Under the pieces are notes generated by a model that saw nothing but the letters and a program-made list of their open reading frames with translations, searched no databases and was not told where the DNA came from. A DNA stretch of 64,000 nt from Micrasema longulum. Taxonomy: Eukaryota > Arthropoda > Insecta > Trichoptera > Brachycentridae. A program made the position numbers and the translations under genes. Numbering within the stretch: the stretch's first letter is position 1; each line of letters starts with the position of its first letter. Shown piece after piece: positions 23,601 through 35,300 of the stretch. The stretch is from positions 186,001 to 250,000 of the forward strand of contig JAGVSM010000957.1 in assembly GCA_022494885.1 (NCBI GenBank), given 5' to 3'.

Positions 23601-24794
23601 GATTTTCCTTATTAAATGAAATCATATTTATAATTGCCACACAAAAAGAAATGAATATATACAAAGCAAATATTTTAAGCGTTTGAATTACAAAACAAAT
23701 AATAATTTCCTAATTATGTGGATGAAGCAAATCACTATGGAATCAACCCTTTTAAAGATCGATGGCGATAGGAGACGTTACAAGAGCAAAATTTTTAATT
23801 ATTTTGAAATGTTTTAAAAAAATGATTAGTTTTTTTTTTTTAATATTATGTATGTATGTATCAGAGGCAGTTCCTTAGTATGTGCATAGGTGCAGTACTC
23901 TGCCAAGTTGAAATATGTATCAATAAATGAATTTTTAACATAAAGAAACTTGGATTCATTATTATAAATGCAAAAAAACTAAATGGTTGTACACTAAATC
24001 TCCCTATGCAAAAAATATTTTTTGCCTTATATGATTGCTCTCTGCATAAATTGCTTACATGATGGTATCTCTAACCCATGTGCTTGCGAACTTATAGCAT
24101 TTGTAGAGGATTATAAGTATTCTTATTGATTAAATAACGGCACACTGCCCTGATCATTATTTCTTAGGAATAACTATGGCGAGTACATTCAACAAGCAGT
24201 TGTCCTGGCCTCGGAGTAGCGCAGGACCGAGATGCTTTCGCTCGTGAGTACTTTTTACACCAATTACTTGTTAAAATAGCTTATGTGGGAATATTTTTAT
24301 TTCTCATATATTTTATATCATACATTTGAAAAAAAAAAGATTGTACGTATATTACTGATCTTTCCAGCTGTTAATTACATCTGTAATATTTTTATGTGGC
24401 TTGGTGGGATTTTTGTTTTTGTTAAATATTTGAAACTTTCAAAGTTTACAATGTTTACTTATGTTAAAAAATAAATTTAATTTTTTTTTTTTAAAAACTC
24501 TGAAATTACAATCTAAAACATTATATTCAATACTAGCGTCAAAAGAATCTATCGAGATCGACTCTAGTGGACGATTTTCTCGTATTGACTACGCATGCGT
24601 ATTCTGTTTTGCACAATATTTTACCCTGAATTTTTATGAAAAATATAATATCTGCTGAAACCCCGATTTGAGCGAAATAGCGAGAAAACAATATGTATAC
24701 TCCGGACATTGCCGACGCATGCGCAGATTTGAAGTATGAAGTTAGTTTGTAACGTCATTTAGAACATGCGTAATATAAATATGAATTGAATTGA
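23601..24794. other. AT-rich spacer without identified genes
   Basis: Nothing supported. GC-richer pieces near 24180-24240 and 24540-24750 are unclassified. Confidence 0.3.
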
Positions 24795-25535
24795 TTAAGT
24801 TACGTATACTGTGCATATGATGTTCTTCTTTTCCACATCCGCTCCTAAGTGGAGAATGTTGCCATCACCAGACGCCTCCGAGAGACCTTATCGCCCGCCA
24901 TCACTCTAGTCACCTCGTAAAGAAGAGGCAACTAGGGTTTAGGTTCTTCTGAGCCATGCGTAGCACGTGTGCAAGCCAGATTCACCGCCGCATCCTTAAG
25001 GCGCTCGTTATAAGAGGCTGCTGCGTCCGTTCTCGGACTTCAATGTAAGCTATGAAATCGAACCACTTCAGGACTAATATAATCTTCAAGCACCTACTCT
25101 CAAAACTCAGAAGTTTGGTGTTTTGAGCTTTTGTAAGGTGCTACGATTCGCACCCATATAGAAGCGCTGGCATTCAAGAGTTTAATAATTGACATTTCAT
25201 TATGACCGAGACAACAGAAAACAGGCATCGGGCATTCCTAGGCGGGTTGCTAACTTTTTGTACATGCTTACATCCTCAGTTATTTGAACTCCCAAGTATT
25301 TAAAGCTGTCAACTTTCTAGATTCTCTGCCCATTATTAAAGAGGCTGATCAGGGTCAGGACAGGATTTGTTGCGCATAATCATAAACATAGAGTCTTTTT
25401 GGTATATATGTTAAGACCCAGATGAGCAGAGTTTTACTGCAGTCTGTCAACAATTTCCTGACGATCACTGACAGACATTTCAAGAAGAACCGCATCGTCT
25501 AATGTGAAAATATATTTTTTTTTTACAAAACTTAA
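24795..25535 (-). mobile_element. LINE fragment, minus strand (reverse-transcriptase C-terminal region)
   Basis: The reverse complement shows DDAVLLEMSVSDRQEIVDRL, then VDSFKYLGVQITEDVSMYKK, LLYGCES and EVRERTQQPLITSALRMRR. These are the post-YxDD to C-terminal segments of a non-LTR retrotransposon, with frame breaks. Related pieces are at 30125-30430 and 56823-56935. Confidence 0.75.
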
Positions 25536-25674
25536 TTATTCATTCTGCTACAACGTAGGTTCCTACTTTTAATAAAATATACTTTGTATAGCTTTACGCT
25601 AAATTGATTAACAATTATTTGAGTATGCCCAAATAATTATTTAATTCTTAATTTGATGCAAAAAAAAATTATAG

Positions 25675-25880
25675 GCATTGTCTAATAAGTGAATTGGTCA
25701 GCCGGATGAATCTCACCCACATGACAAAAGTTTCATCTCTTTTACTTCACAAAAGTCAACAGATGGAAGAGTTAACGGAATGTGGATGTTTAAAAATAGG
25801 CAGAATGGTAAATGTTACCTGTGTAAATTGGCTACATAAACCAGCCAACGCCAGGTCTTAAGCCTTGTAAATGGTCCACA
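25675..25880 (+). repeat. Family-A MITE-like fragment
   Basis: 'gtgaattggtcagccggatg', 'aatctcacccacatgac' and 'aagtcaacagatggaagagt' match 48485-48755. Confidence 0.65.
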
Positions 25881-25884
25881 TCAA

Positions 25885-26000
25885 TATGTGGACGGTGCAC
25901 CCAGAAAACTACGAATTGAGAAAACCAATGACTGAATTCATAACTTTCGAGACAAGACTAGTCGCTGGTTATTCTCGTCTTTATTTGTATAGAAAACGCA
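25885..26000 (-). repeat. Penelope-like repeat variant, inverted partner of 22345-22460
   Basis: 'ctacgaattgagaaaaccaa' and 'aactttcgagacaagactag', reverse-complement homologue of the block downstream of lipase B. Confidence 0.6.
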
Positions 26001-26252
26001 AAATTGATGTTCTGCTCAATTCTCATTCATTCATAGAAAAAAATATTTTACCATAAAATGTCTAGATTCAACCATTATGATTTTTATAATGCAAACAATA
26101 ACTAAATATAATATCAATATGAAAATTTTAACCAAGCTTGAAAACAGAATGAATGAAAACTCATTTTTAAAATAAAGTCGTTAATTAGTTTTGAGTTTTT
26201 TTTTATTTGGAAATGATTACATGAGATTTACTTATTAATTTATTATATGCGT

Positions 26253-29216
26253 TTATCCTTTGTAATATGGTTTTTCGGCATTGGTGGTCAAATAGTACAC
26301 TCCAGAGCTGAAAACAAATGAAAAATAATATTATTAGAAGTTCTAACAAACAAGGCGCAATAATGGAAGATGTTTTCATACTTGTTGTATTCTATAGGTA
26401 TATATTTACAAATAATTAACAATGTTTTATTTAATATTTAAGTTCAGAGATGCTATTTTAAATCTTCTTGCGGGGGTAGAGAAGATTTCTATTGTATATG
26501 GTGGGGATTTTTTTTTTGCATACGACTACACTTTATTTATTCATTATTTATTTTATAGAAACATACAGTCAACAATGGTGGGTATTTGCTTCATATATAG
26601 CCACACTGATAATTAAACGTCAAATTACGGAAAATAAATACAAACATGTGTAACCAAAGATGACGATGATTATTTAAAACATTATTGCGACCTAAATCAT
26701 TACCCAGAACACTTAATCAGGTTGATTCGACCCAACCCTATTGGTTTTTACCGGTTTCGAACAGTTTTATAATGTCGAACTTTAAAAAAAAAAAAATTAT
26801 AAAACTGTTTATTTTACGCAATTAGACGTTCAATTATCAGTGTGGCCATGAAGTAAAGTCTAATCGCATTAAAAAAAACACTGATGAAACACTCTTTATC
26901 CCCGAAAATTCAGAATAACACCCCTGGAATTTGTTTAAACAATCACTAAATTTAGCAAAACATAATTTTAAATTATCAAGGATATTTTTTCCACTAAGGC
27001 ATTTTTCTTCTAAGATAAATCATCTTAAAATATACATTAAAAAATGGAAATATCCATACATTAGTGGATTATAAAACAGAACACCTAGACTTGATCTCAC
27101 TGGGAATGAAACCACTTGCGTGAGGTCCACATCTCAACCATCATCCTAAGGAGGTTGCATTATATTGTTATTATAAATAAACAATTATCAGATACTTACA
27201 TATTTTTAGCAACACCTGTTCCACCCATGTAAGAAGTTCCAATATTGGCACATGTTCCATTGACTACCTCATCATAGCTGTTGCATTTTTGAGAAACGAA
27301 CTTCTGGTGATCCAGTGAGTCCAAGAAGAAGTTATGGGACCTGCCGTGGTCGCACAGGTTGTCACTGCAGCCGGGATTGTGAGCTCCACCATTGGGATAG
27401 AAATCTGCTGTTCCGGCGGGGTATATCAGGCCATGTTGAGCGGTGTTGGTGTGGATGAGCTCAACGTATTTCGCATCTTTTGGGCTGATATTGTTAGCGG
27501 TTCCTTCCCAGAACTTTTTGGATGGATCACACCCTACGACGAAAAAAAAAATTAATAACGAAATGGAGATTATTATTAATCCATCTATATCCCGTGTGCC
27601 AAACTATGCCACAAGAGAGAAAAAAACAGTTTTGGTTTAAATTAAGGATGGAATTTTAAATTCAAATTCAGTTGCATAATATTTGTAAGTGAAAAATGAT
27701 TTTCGATATTTTTTTTGCCTGTTTATTTCCAAATTTTTATCGTGGTTTGTTGTAATTGCTACAAAACTTTGATTTTGCTGTTTGTAGGTTTTGTACTGTT
27801 TCAGTGGTTGATTTTTGTTGTTAAAAGGTTTTTGATGTATTTAAAAAAAAATAACATGTTTCTTTATTTCATCTTTTTGAAAAGTAAAGTAAATATTATT
27901 ATTTATACCTTATAAAATTTATTCTACGTGATTGTACCCAATATCGTTTTTTTTTGTGATATATTTGTGTTTGTTAGTGTTCTTTATTCATCTAAAAGTT
28001 TACTCATGAAAAGGCTTAAAAATGCATAACAATTTTTTCGTTCATAGAACTTACCCGTAACAACCTCCACAACTCCCAGTTTGCAGCTTCTGCTACTGGC
28101 TGCTGCTACGTGGCTTCCAACGCTGACTCCTACAATGTGCACCTTGCTATGAGGCAGGCCGAGGGTAGAAACCCAATCAATGAAGCTGGCGACAAAGTTT
28201 CCAACAAATGGAACATTAGCCACCATCTCGGACTCTACGGAAACTGCTCCTTTGGTCCAGTCCACAATAATCACGTTATAATCCCCAGCAGCCAAGAAAG
28301 CTGTAATAGAAAAACATAAAAGTATGCAAACAAGAATAGTAAAAATATCGAGTAGCTCTAAATAAATAAAATATTTAATTAAACATGTATTTACAAGAAG
28401 CAGTTTCAGGGCTTTCAGCGCTCTTGATCCATCCATGGGTGAAAATTTTGAGTGGCTTGTCTAATTGGAAATTACTGGCTTTAAGGTTTTCTAGATCTCC
28501 ATTCTTTAAAATCTGAGCTGTGGTCGGGTTATTTCTGTGAATAAATGCATCATCTTAAGTACAGATTTTTTTTAAAATCATTTTATCATATACTGATCGT
28601 TTCAAACATGAATTACCTGGTGAAGAGATTAAGGATAACATCAGTCTCGGCCACAAATCTTCCATTTGTTGGAGTGGAAAGATTTCCACTGACTGAAACA
28701 AGTTTATTAATATTTAAAGAGTTGTTTAAGAAAATAATTATAGAAGATATCTATCAATGTTCAACGTTGAACAAATGTTGATATTATTATCAAATTGAAT
28801 TGTGCCCATATCAATATCATACAACTAAAAAAATGTGTTATTTAAACGTTAAATGGTATGCATATAGCAACGAGGTACCATTGACAATCGTTACTTTTGT
28901 GTTGGAATCATTTCATTTAAAAAAAACAATTAAATTGTCTTAATTGAGCTTTGCACAAAAGTTATTAACTAAACTAAAGTACATTGGCATAATTTGATTT
29001 TAAATATTTCAAAATATGTTTTCAACATATCGGAATTATTAAAAATCATTTATTGTGCACTTAAAACATTGAAATATTTTACAAATTATTAATAAACACT
29101 TAATAAATAAATTAATGACGTGTGTACCAATTAACAGGTATAAACAAATAATATATCTCTGGTGAAAACTCACCAAATGCCAAACTGACAAATACAGTAA
29201 TGACGAAATAATTCAT
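26253..29216 (-). CDS. Secreted lipase C (pancreatic lipase/PLA1 superfamily), 6 exons, 297 aa
   Basis: Exons in transcription order: 29216-29174, 28692-28617, 28534-28395, 28300-28055, 27533-27200 and 26307-26253, the same phases and exon lengths as lipase B. The protein appears identical to B except Thr11 to Ser in the signal peptide; all five coding changes I see in exons 2-5 are silent. Catalytic residues are as in B: GVSVG (Ser146), GCDPS (Asp171), CDHGR (His231). Introns 1 and 5 differ strongly from B. It is shorter than the B locus because intron 1 lacks the family-A repeat. It converges with B across about 4.5 kb. Probably a secreted lipase expressed like B, given the matching promoter. 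A collapsed or artificial inverted assembly is possible but unlikely, because the flanks have diverged. Confidence 0.92.
26445..26935. mobile_element. Long-TIR MITE in lipase C intron 5
   Basis: The left arm 'gatgctattttaaatcttct', '[t]gcgggggtagagaa' and 'gccacactgataattaaacg' is mirrored at 26815-26935 ('cgttcaattatcagtgtggc', 'aaaattcagaataacacccc'). Same family as 21225-21612, with a longer core that includes an 'aactgttt' hairpin. Confidence 0.7.
27044..28714 (-). repeat. Inverted high-identity tract, arm 2 (lipase C side)
   Basis: Reverse complement of 19291-20960. Differences cluster in intron 4 (a handful of substitutions and 1-nt length changes), plus five silent exon changes. Confidence 0.9.
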
Positions 29217-29236
29217 GTTGACAGTAATTGTTTTCT

Positions 29237-29271
29237 ACTGAATAAATATTTCAAACGTTTGTTATTTTATA
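29237..29271 (-). promoter_or_regulatory. Core promoter of lipase C (TATA plus TCAGT initiator)
   Basis: On the minus strand TATAAA starts at 29271 and the TCAGT initiator spans 29241-29237 with its A at 29239, the same 32-bp spacing as lipase B. The surrounding leader is diverged but alignable. Confidence 0.75.
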
Positions 29272-29502
29272 CTTGTGTACCGTTATCAAACGACACTGTG
29301 TTAGTTGGGGTTTTTAAGGTGAGATTTTATGATAACTATTTGTAATCTGATATTATTATTTATAGATTAATCGACAAGTTTTTGATCCATGTACTTATCG
29401 CACGGTAGCTACTTATAACCGAAAAAGATGACATCATCAGTATGATTATATACCTGTTATATACGAGTACGAACATAATATCGAAAAAATCAATGAGCAG
29501 AC

Positions 29503-29690
29503 TTAATAAGATTGCGCTTTTTCCGTGGCTTGGATATTTGCTTCAAATGATTCAAATGTCCTATCCCCTAGACACTTTTTTATCACGCCTGGATACCGAA
29601 GGGTTTCTATCACTTTCGTTCGAAAAGAAGAGAAACCAAATGTTACGGAAAAGCCTTGGTTCTCAAAAGTGACCTCTGTATGTAGAATGC
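29503..29690 (-). other. Duplicated upstream block of lipase C
   Basis: Inverted homologue of 17752-17970. The minus-strand frame keeps the GFSVTFG and FEANIQATEKA segments before a TAG stop. It marks the outer limit of the recognisable inverted duplication. Confidence 0.5.
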
Positions 29691-30119
29691 ACATTGATTG
29701 GACACTGCTGCGACGGTTCGCACTTGTACAGAATCAATGTCCACCTACCAAGCCCGAATGTCATATAAAGAGAAAGAAATAGATCTTTTTTCTTTTAGAT
29801 GTGCAATAAATTGTTATTATCCTGAATTCCCATCAGACCTCCCTAATATTAACGTTTTACTCCATACCAATATTTTTTATTTTTTTATTTTATTTATAAA
29901 TCATATAATACAAATTATTTTACAAGTATAATACGTTGAATTACATTCCCAGGAGTTACAAAAACTCAATTCGGGACATAAATAATATTAACATTTAAAA
30001 AATAACACATATTGAGAACAACAAAGAAACAAAGCAAGTTTAACACCTTTATAACTAAATATAGCACAACAATATATACGCCTAAAACCTTTTTTTACTC
30101 AAGCAGAATAAATGTATTT
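29691..30119. other. AT-rich spacer without identified genes
   Basis: No supported feature. Confidence 0.3.
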
Positions 30120-30124
30120 AAAAA

Positions 30125-30435
30125 ATGCAGACGCCTCCAGGAGACCCTCGCGCTAGCCGGCACTCTAGCCTCCTTCGACGTCAATCCCGTGTCGGCATCG
30201 TGCAAAAAATTTGCTCCAGCAATTCCTACGCGGGTTACGAGCTGCTTGCCCCTCTATCTTCAGCTATGTGAACTCTCCAGTATTTAAGGATGTCAACTTT
30301 TTTGATCTTCTACCTTTTATTATAGAGAGGGTGATCAGAGTCAGGACAGGATTTGTTCCACATTATCTAGGTCTTTTTTATACTAATATTAAGACCCAAA
30401 AAAGCGGAATTTTCCTGCAGTTTAGTTTGTTGGAT
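30125..30435 (-). mobile_element. LINE fragment with internal deletions, minus strand
   Basis: Collinear with parts of 24795-25535: 'cagacgcctccaggagaccc', '[ct]ccagtatttaaggatgtc' and 'gtcaggacaggatttgtt'. The middle is missing. Confidence 0.7.
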
Positions 30436-30689
30436 TCAATTTATTTATTTACATATATTAGTTAATTGCATATTATTTGAGATCCATTACACTTAAAGTC
30501 CTGTGTTAAGATGGGACGAGTCTTAGATGACACAGACACATGAGTATATCACCACAAATATAGGTTCAGAAATACAAAAAATAATTTAAAAAAAAAATAT
30601 ATATGGTACATCAATGGGGTAAACGGTAAACTCAAACATTCAGAAAATCATCAAAGGGTTTCCCACTCAAATCCCTCCCACTAAGGAAA

Positions 30690-31515
30690 ATCTAGTCCTT
30701 AACTCCTCTCTGGAAAATAGTTTTTGTCCTTGAGAGATTAATCTGCTCTTCCAAAGTATTGAACACTCTCGGTGCGATAATTAAGAGATGTATCTGAGCA
30801 AAAGTCGTACAGGTTTTGGGTATGTCAAAATTCGTGCTCTGGGAAAACCTTGTACGGACAGTTTGGTGAGACCTCTCCTTATTGTTCGACCAGAAGTGTG
30901 TAAGTGCTTCTTTTAGGTGCTGTCTCATATCCAGCACCTTTATGTATTGGAACAACTGTTCTGACGGGTATGTTGGAGGGCGCCGGAATATTATTCTCAA
31001 TAATAACTTCTGTGAAATTAAGAGTGAGATTAAGGCTTTAAAATGGATGCCGCACAACCCCCCCTGCCAGCTATTCCATAGGTTGCAGTGGATTGAAACG
31101 AAGCAAAGTACACACTTCTTAGAGTGCCAATATCCAGAACGTCTCTAAGAGACCAGAATAGATGGCACAGCTTTCTCAACCCAGAGTTTAGTGACTGGAC
31201 CTGAGCCTCCCATCGTAAATTCCTATCAATGAAAATACCAAGGTATTTAATGGAATCTACCCGTGGCAGAAGTTGGTATGTTTTATTACAGTAAATTCCT
31301 AGATTAAGCGTATTGCTCGGTAATGTTCAATTATTTATACCAGATATTACGTTGTATCGATATTAATTTTAAAAATATTATTATCTAGCCATTGTTTAAC
31401 TAAGTTTATACCACAGTTTGCTTTCTGAAAGACAGAGTTTCAGTCATAAGCCTCAAATAACAAAACCGTGTCGTCGGCAAACGAAATAATTCTTCCGGCA
31501 TTATTTATTTTGCAA
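30690..31515 (-). mobile_element. LINE fragment with reverse-transcriptase FADD box, minus strand
   Basis: The reverse complement reads RIISFADDTVLLFEAYD (the F/YxDD catalytic box), then VDSIKYLGIFIDRNLRWEAQ, SLRDVLDIGTLRSVYFASFQ and a 121-residue open C-terminal piece with VLDMRQHLKEALTHFWSNN. This is the order seen in non-LTR retrotransposon proteins from palm to C-terminus. Frameshifts and stops mark it as inactive, and it lacks the 5' half. Confidence 0.8.
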
Positions 31516-31629
31516 AGAAAGTTTATGTAGACTAAATATACTAGAATCAATAATCGGATTTGATCCGAAACCTCCTAAGATTTACGGGGAACATAAAACC
31601 GAAATTTCGAGGGTAATAATAATACTATG

Positions 31630-32000
31630 AAATAAAAGCGAAATATCACATATTGCGAATACCGATAAAAATATATGAAATGGATTTAGACAAATTGATT
31701 GTATTTTCAAAATCAAAATGAATATAGTAGAGAAATGTTTTCATACATAACTTTAAAAAGTACATAATAAGCCAATTATGTCCGTACAAAAACGTGGCAT
31801 GTTTGGCCTTAGTAATTGTGAGGTCAAGATTCGTGATTTAAATTTAAACGGTCACAAACAAAGTAATGAATTGTGACGTAATAGAGGCCAATGCAATGGA
31901 ACGAATAATAAGTAGCAAAGATTTATTTTATTTTTCTACTCGATGGTATTTCATGGACCCTTATCAATTTAAAATTGTAAAAAAAACGTGAAATTTCACT
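31630..32000. repeat. Dispersed repeat (copy 3)
   Basis: Diverged match to 14185-14570 through 'aataccgataaaaatatatg', 'gagaaatgttttcatacat' and 'tgtttggcctta'. Confidence 0.6.
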
Positions 32001-32300
32001 GTTATCAAAGATTAAATGTTGTCAATTTATTGTATAAAGATGTAAATTTAATGACAGGCATATTATTGACAAATTAATGCGGCGGATTAATAATATAATC
32101 TTTGAAACACCCACTCCGTTATGTAGCATATAGTTGTGGGAAATTTGTCGATCTCCCTAAATCAAGGGAAATTTTACGATTAATCTGTTAACTCTGTAGT
32201 GTTGCCTTCCGATAAATTCTAATCGGTTCGATAAATCAAAATAAAGATGTGGAATATCTATTGATAATAATTGTATTGAAGATAGCGTTTTCATTCACAA

Positions 32301-32335
32301 TATAAATATGATGACAATCTCGTAGCGACATCAAT
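32301..32335 (+). promoter_or_regulatory. Core promoter of lipase E (TATA plus initiator-like)
   Basis: TATAAA at 32301-32306 and TCAAT with its A at 32333, again 32 bp apart, 22 bp upstream of the ATG. Confidence 0.65.
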
Positions 32336-32354
32336 CAAATTAAATTATTTCAAA

Positions 32355-35300
32355 ATGAAGTTTGTAATCATATTTTTTTTATTCGCCGCATCAAATATCG
32401 GTAAGAAAAACAATGTTATTTTTACTTTGACTTGTGATTTTGCTCTAGAAACATTTTATATCCCAAATATTTTATAGGTTTATGATTTTAAAAACATATG
32501 CTCTATTAAAACATTATTTTATCAAATAAATTTATTCGTAGGTTTTTACGGTCACTGTTATTAATATGCATATTTTTTTGTTAATCCCGTGTAAATTGGA
32601 TTCGTTCCAACGTTTTTAAGGTTAACTGGTAATAGTTCCTACAATGGTAGCCGAAACGTCGGAATGAATCTAATTTACGCGGAATCACCGAATAATGAAT
32701 ACATATGAATAAATCAAATCAATTTAATAAGATGCATTTCAAACCCATTATTTCTTTCTAAAATGTAATTAATTTTGTTAAAAAATCCTTTTTTCTTCAT
32801 TGTGTGTTAAATGATATTATGTCATTTTGTTCTCAAATTCACGTATTAGCACATATTTATGTGAACTCATTTTTTGGGGTTCTGTATTTACGTTAATGAT
32901 AATGACTATTTTTATACGACTTTGTTAATGTTTTTTTTTAATATCTTATTAATATATTACAACAGAGATAATGCATATTTTGGAGAAGGTAATATAGAAG
33001 TCTCGGCATCTACAGGGCTTACGACATTTAATAAAACTACCATTAAATAAAACTGTATAATTTAATACTAGCTGAAAATCGTGAGGAAAAAACCCTAAAT
33101 TCATTTTAAAAATAGTTAAAAAATTATTAAGAACAGCAAGTGAAACTTAAGTGTGCACACATGTATATTTTATTCTTCATTTATTATTAAACTATGTACA
33201 GTCTGTCAATAAAGAGTAGAAAACAAGGGAGGGCGCCACTGTTGTTTAAATGGCAATACACATGCTGGAAATGTAAAGCTGTTTATCCTACAATTTTGTA
33301 AAATATTAATTACACAAAAATATTTTTTCATTGCAATATAGATAGGTACCCACTGATCTCAAAATTAAATAAAATACAATAAATAACATACAAACATAAC
33401 TTAATAGGAAAAATATTTTTACTATCGAAACATACAGTAAAGATAGAATTGTTAATGTTTTTTAACACAAGTTGGTAGAAAAAAAATAATAACATGTAAC
33501 TTTAAATATAATATAAGGTGGTTTTATGTAGACGGTGACATTCCTCGTGTTTTAAAGATTTGTATAGAATAGAAACGGACAGACCGACGGACACTCTTCT
33601 TTATAATATATATATATAAAAAACATATTTAAATCTCATTGAGAATCAGATTCAGAATCTAAAAACTCAACACCCACAAATGGATCTTCTTCTATAAGAC
33701 TGAGTTCAGCTTCATCTTCCGTGTCACAGGTGTCACTGTCACCGTTATTTACTTGAATTATCAAGTCATCAATATTTCCATCATCATAATTTTTTTTTTT
33801 TTTTTCTACATGTTGGCAACAATTTCTCCAGTTTTCGGAGCTTATGTCATGAAATGCATTTTCAGTCAGTTCCTTTATATTGTTTCCATTTCCTGTGTTT
33901 CTTTGAGCAACTTTTTGTTTTGCCAAAGCCCATATTAATTCTATGGGATTCAAGTCAGTGTGATAAGGTGGAAGCTTTACCACGGTGAGACCATGTTCTC
34001 CGGCTTGTGTTGTCTAACCAATATTAACAATGAAGGTTTCCTTAATGATGGATCAAAGGGGGTGTTATTTTCTAACAGCCAATATTTGATATCATTCATT
34101 TTTGTTGCCGATGTTGGTGCTTTGTTAACAATTATGGAATGATAAGGTGCGTTATCCATAACAATAATAGATGGTTCTGATAAATTTGGAATAAGTCTTT
34201 CCACCACCCATTTTCTGAAATTATGCCCATTCATTTCAGAGTGATAGTCTTCCTTTGTGTTATTTCCACTGAAAATCAAGGCATTAGGCACGAAACCTTT
34301 TTAGCTTCCAGCGGGCACTATAATCCATCTTTTACCTTTTGAAATTTCATTCCGCACTCCACTCACATTCACCGATTGCCAACATTTTTTCAGTTTATAT
34401 GAAGAATGTATATATTTTTTTTTTTTTTTATTTATTTCGAATACAAACAGATGTACAGGTTATATGAATATTAAAAAAAAATGTATATAAAATGTATACA
34501 TAGTAGAGCCTGCCATCCAATTATATGTATTCACTAAATAATACTGTAATAAAGCGACGACGGCTTGAAGTTTAAACTATATAAATAATAAATATACTAT
34601 ATATTAAAATAAGATAAATATGGACAAAACAAGGAGATAGTGGAAAGGAAAAGAAGGAAATTGATAAGGAGTGGTAAAGGATGATTGAAGGAAAGTGAGA
34701 GTGGAAAATTGCATTTGATTTGATTAAACGAATTATGAATGAAGAGCACGAATCAAGCCTATGAATTCTCTTCTGTACATATTGTATGGAGTGTTAAATA
34801 TATAAAGAATATTAAATTTTTTGTTAAATGTTTCACATATACGAGGTTTAGATGATGATATTTCACATTTAGATGAAAGTATATAACTTTCATCTAAATA
34901 AACAATATCTTTTCTCAGCTCTTCCGGCAACATTCTATTATCCATAATAAGTTTTAAATACGCTTCTCTCTTCGCTGCAACATTTGTTTTTTCTAAAAGA
35001 ATTTCACGGTTTGTCTTGTATTTTTTATATACAAAACCAATTGACATTAAGGTTTTTCTTAGATATTTGTGACTACCACCAAATTCCATGTCTTCTTTTA
35101 ATACAGCTAACAAACTTCTCAACGTGGGAACTTCTTTTCGAACTGTATAAAAAAATGTACCTTCTGACGAATAACACTGATACCAAAATTATCTAAAGCT
35201 TTCGGATGGCGACCCTTTCTTATTTTGCCTGGAGTTTGGAATTTACCCACATTTTTTTCACTCTCCTTGACAATTCGCCTGATGGTACTTTCTGATTTAC

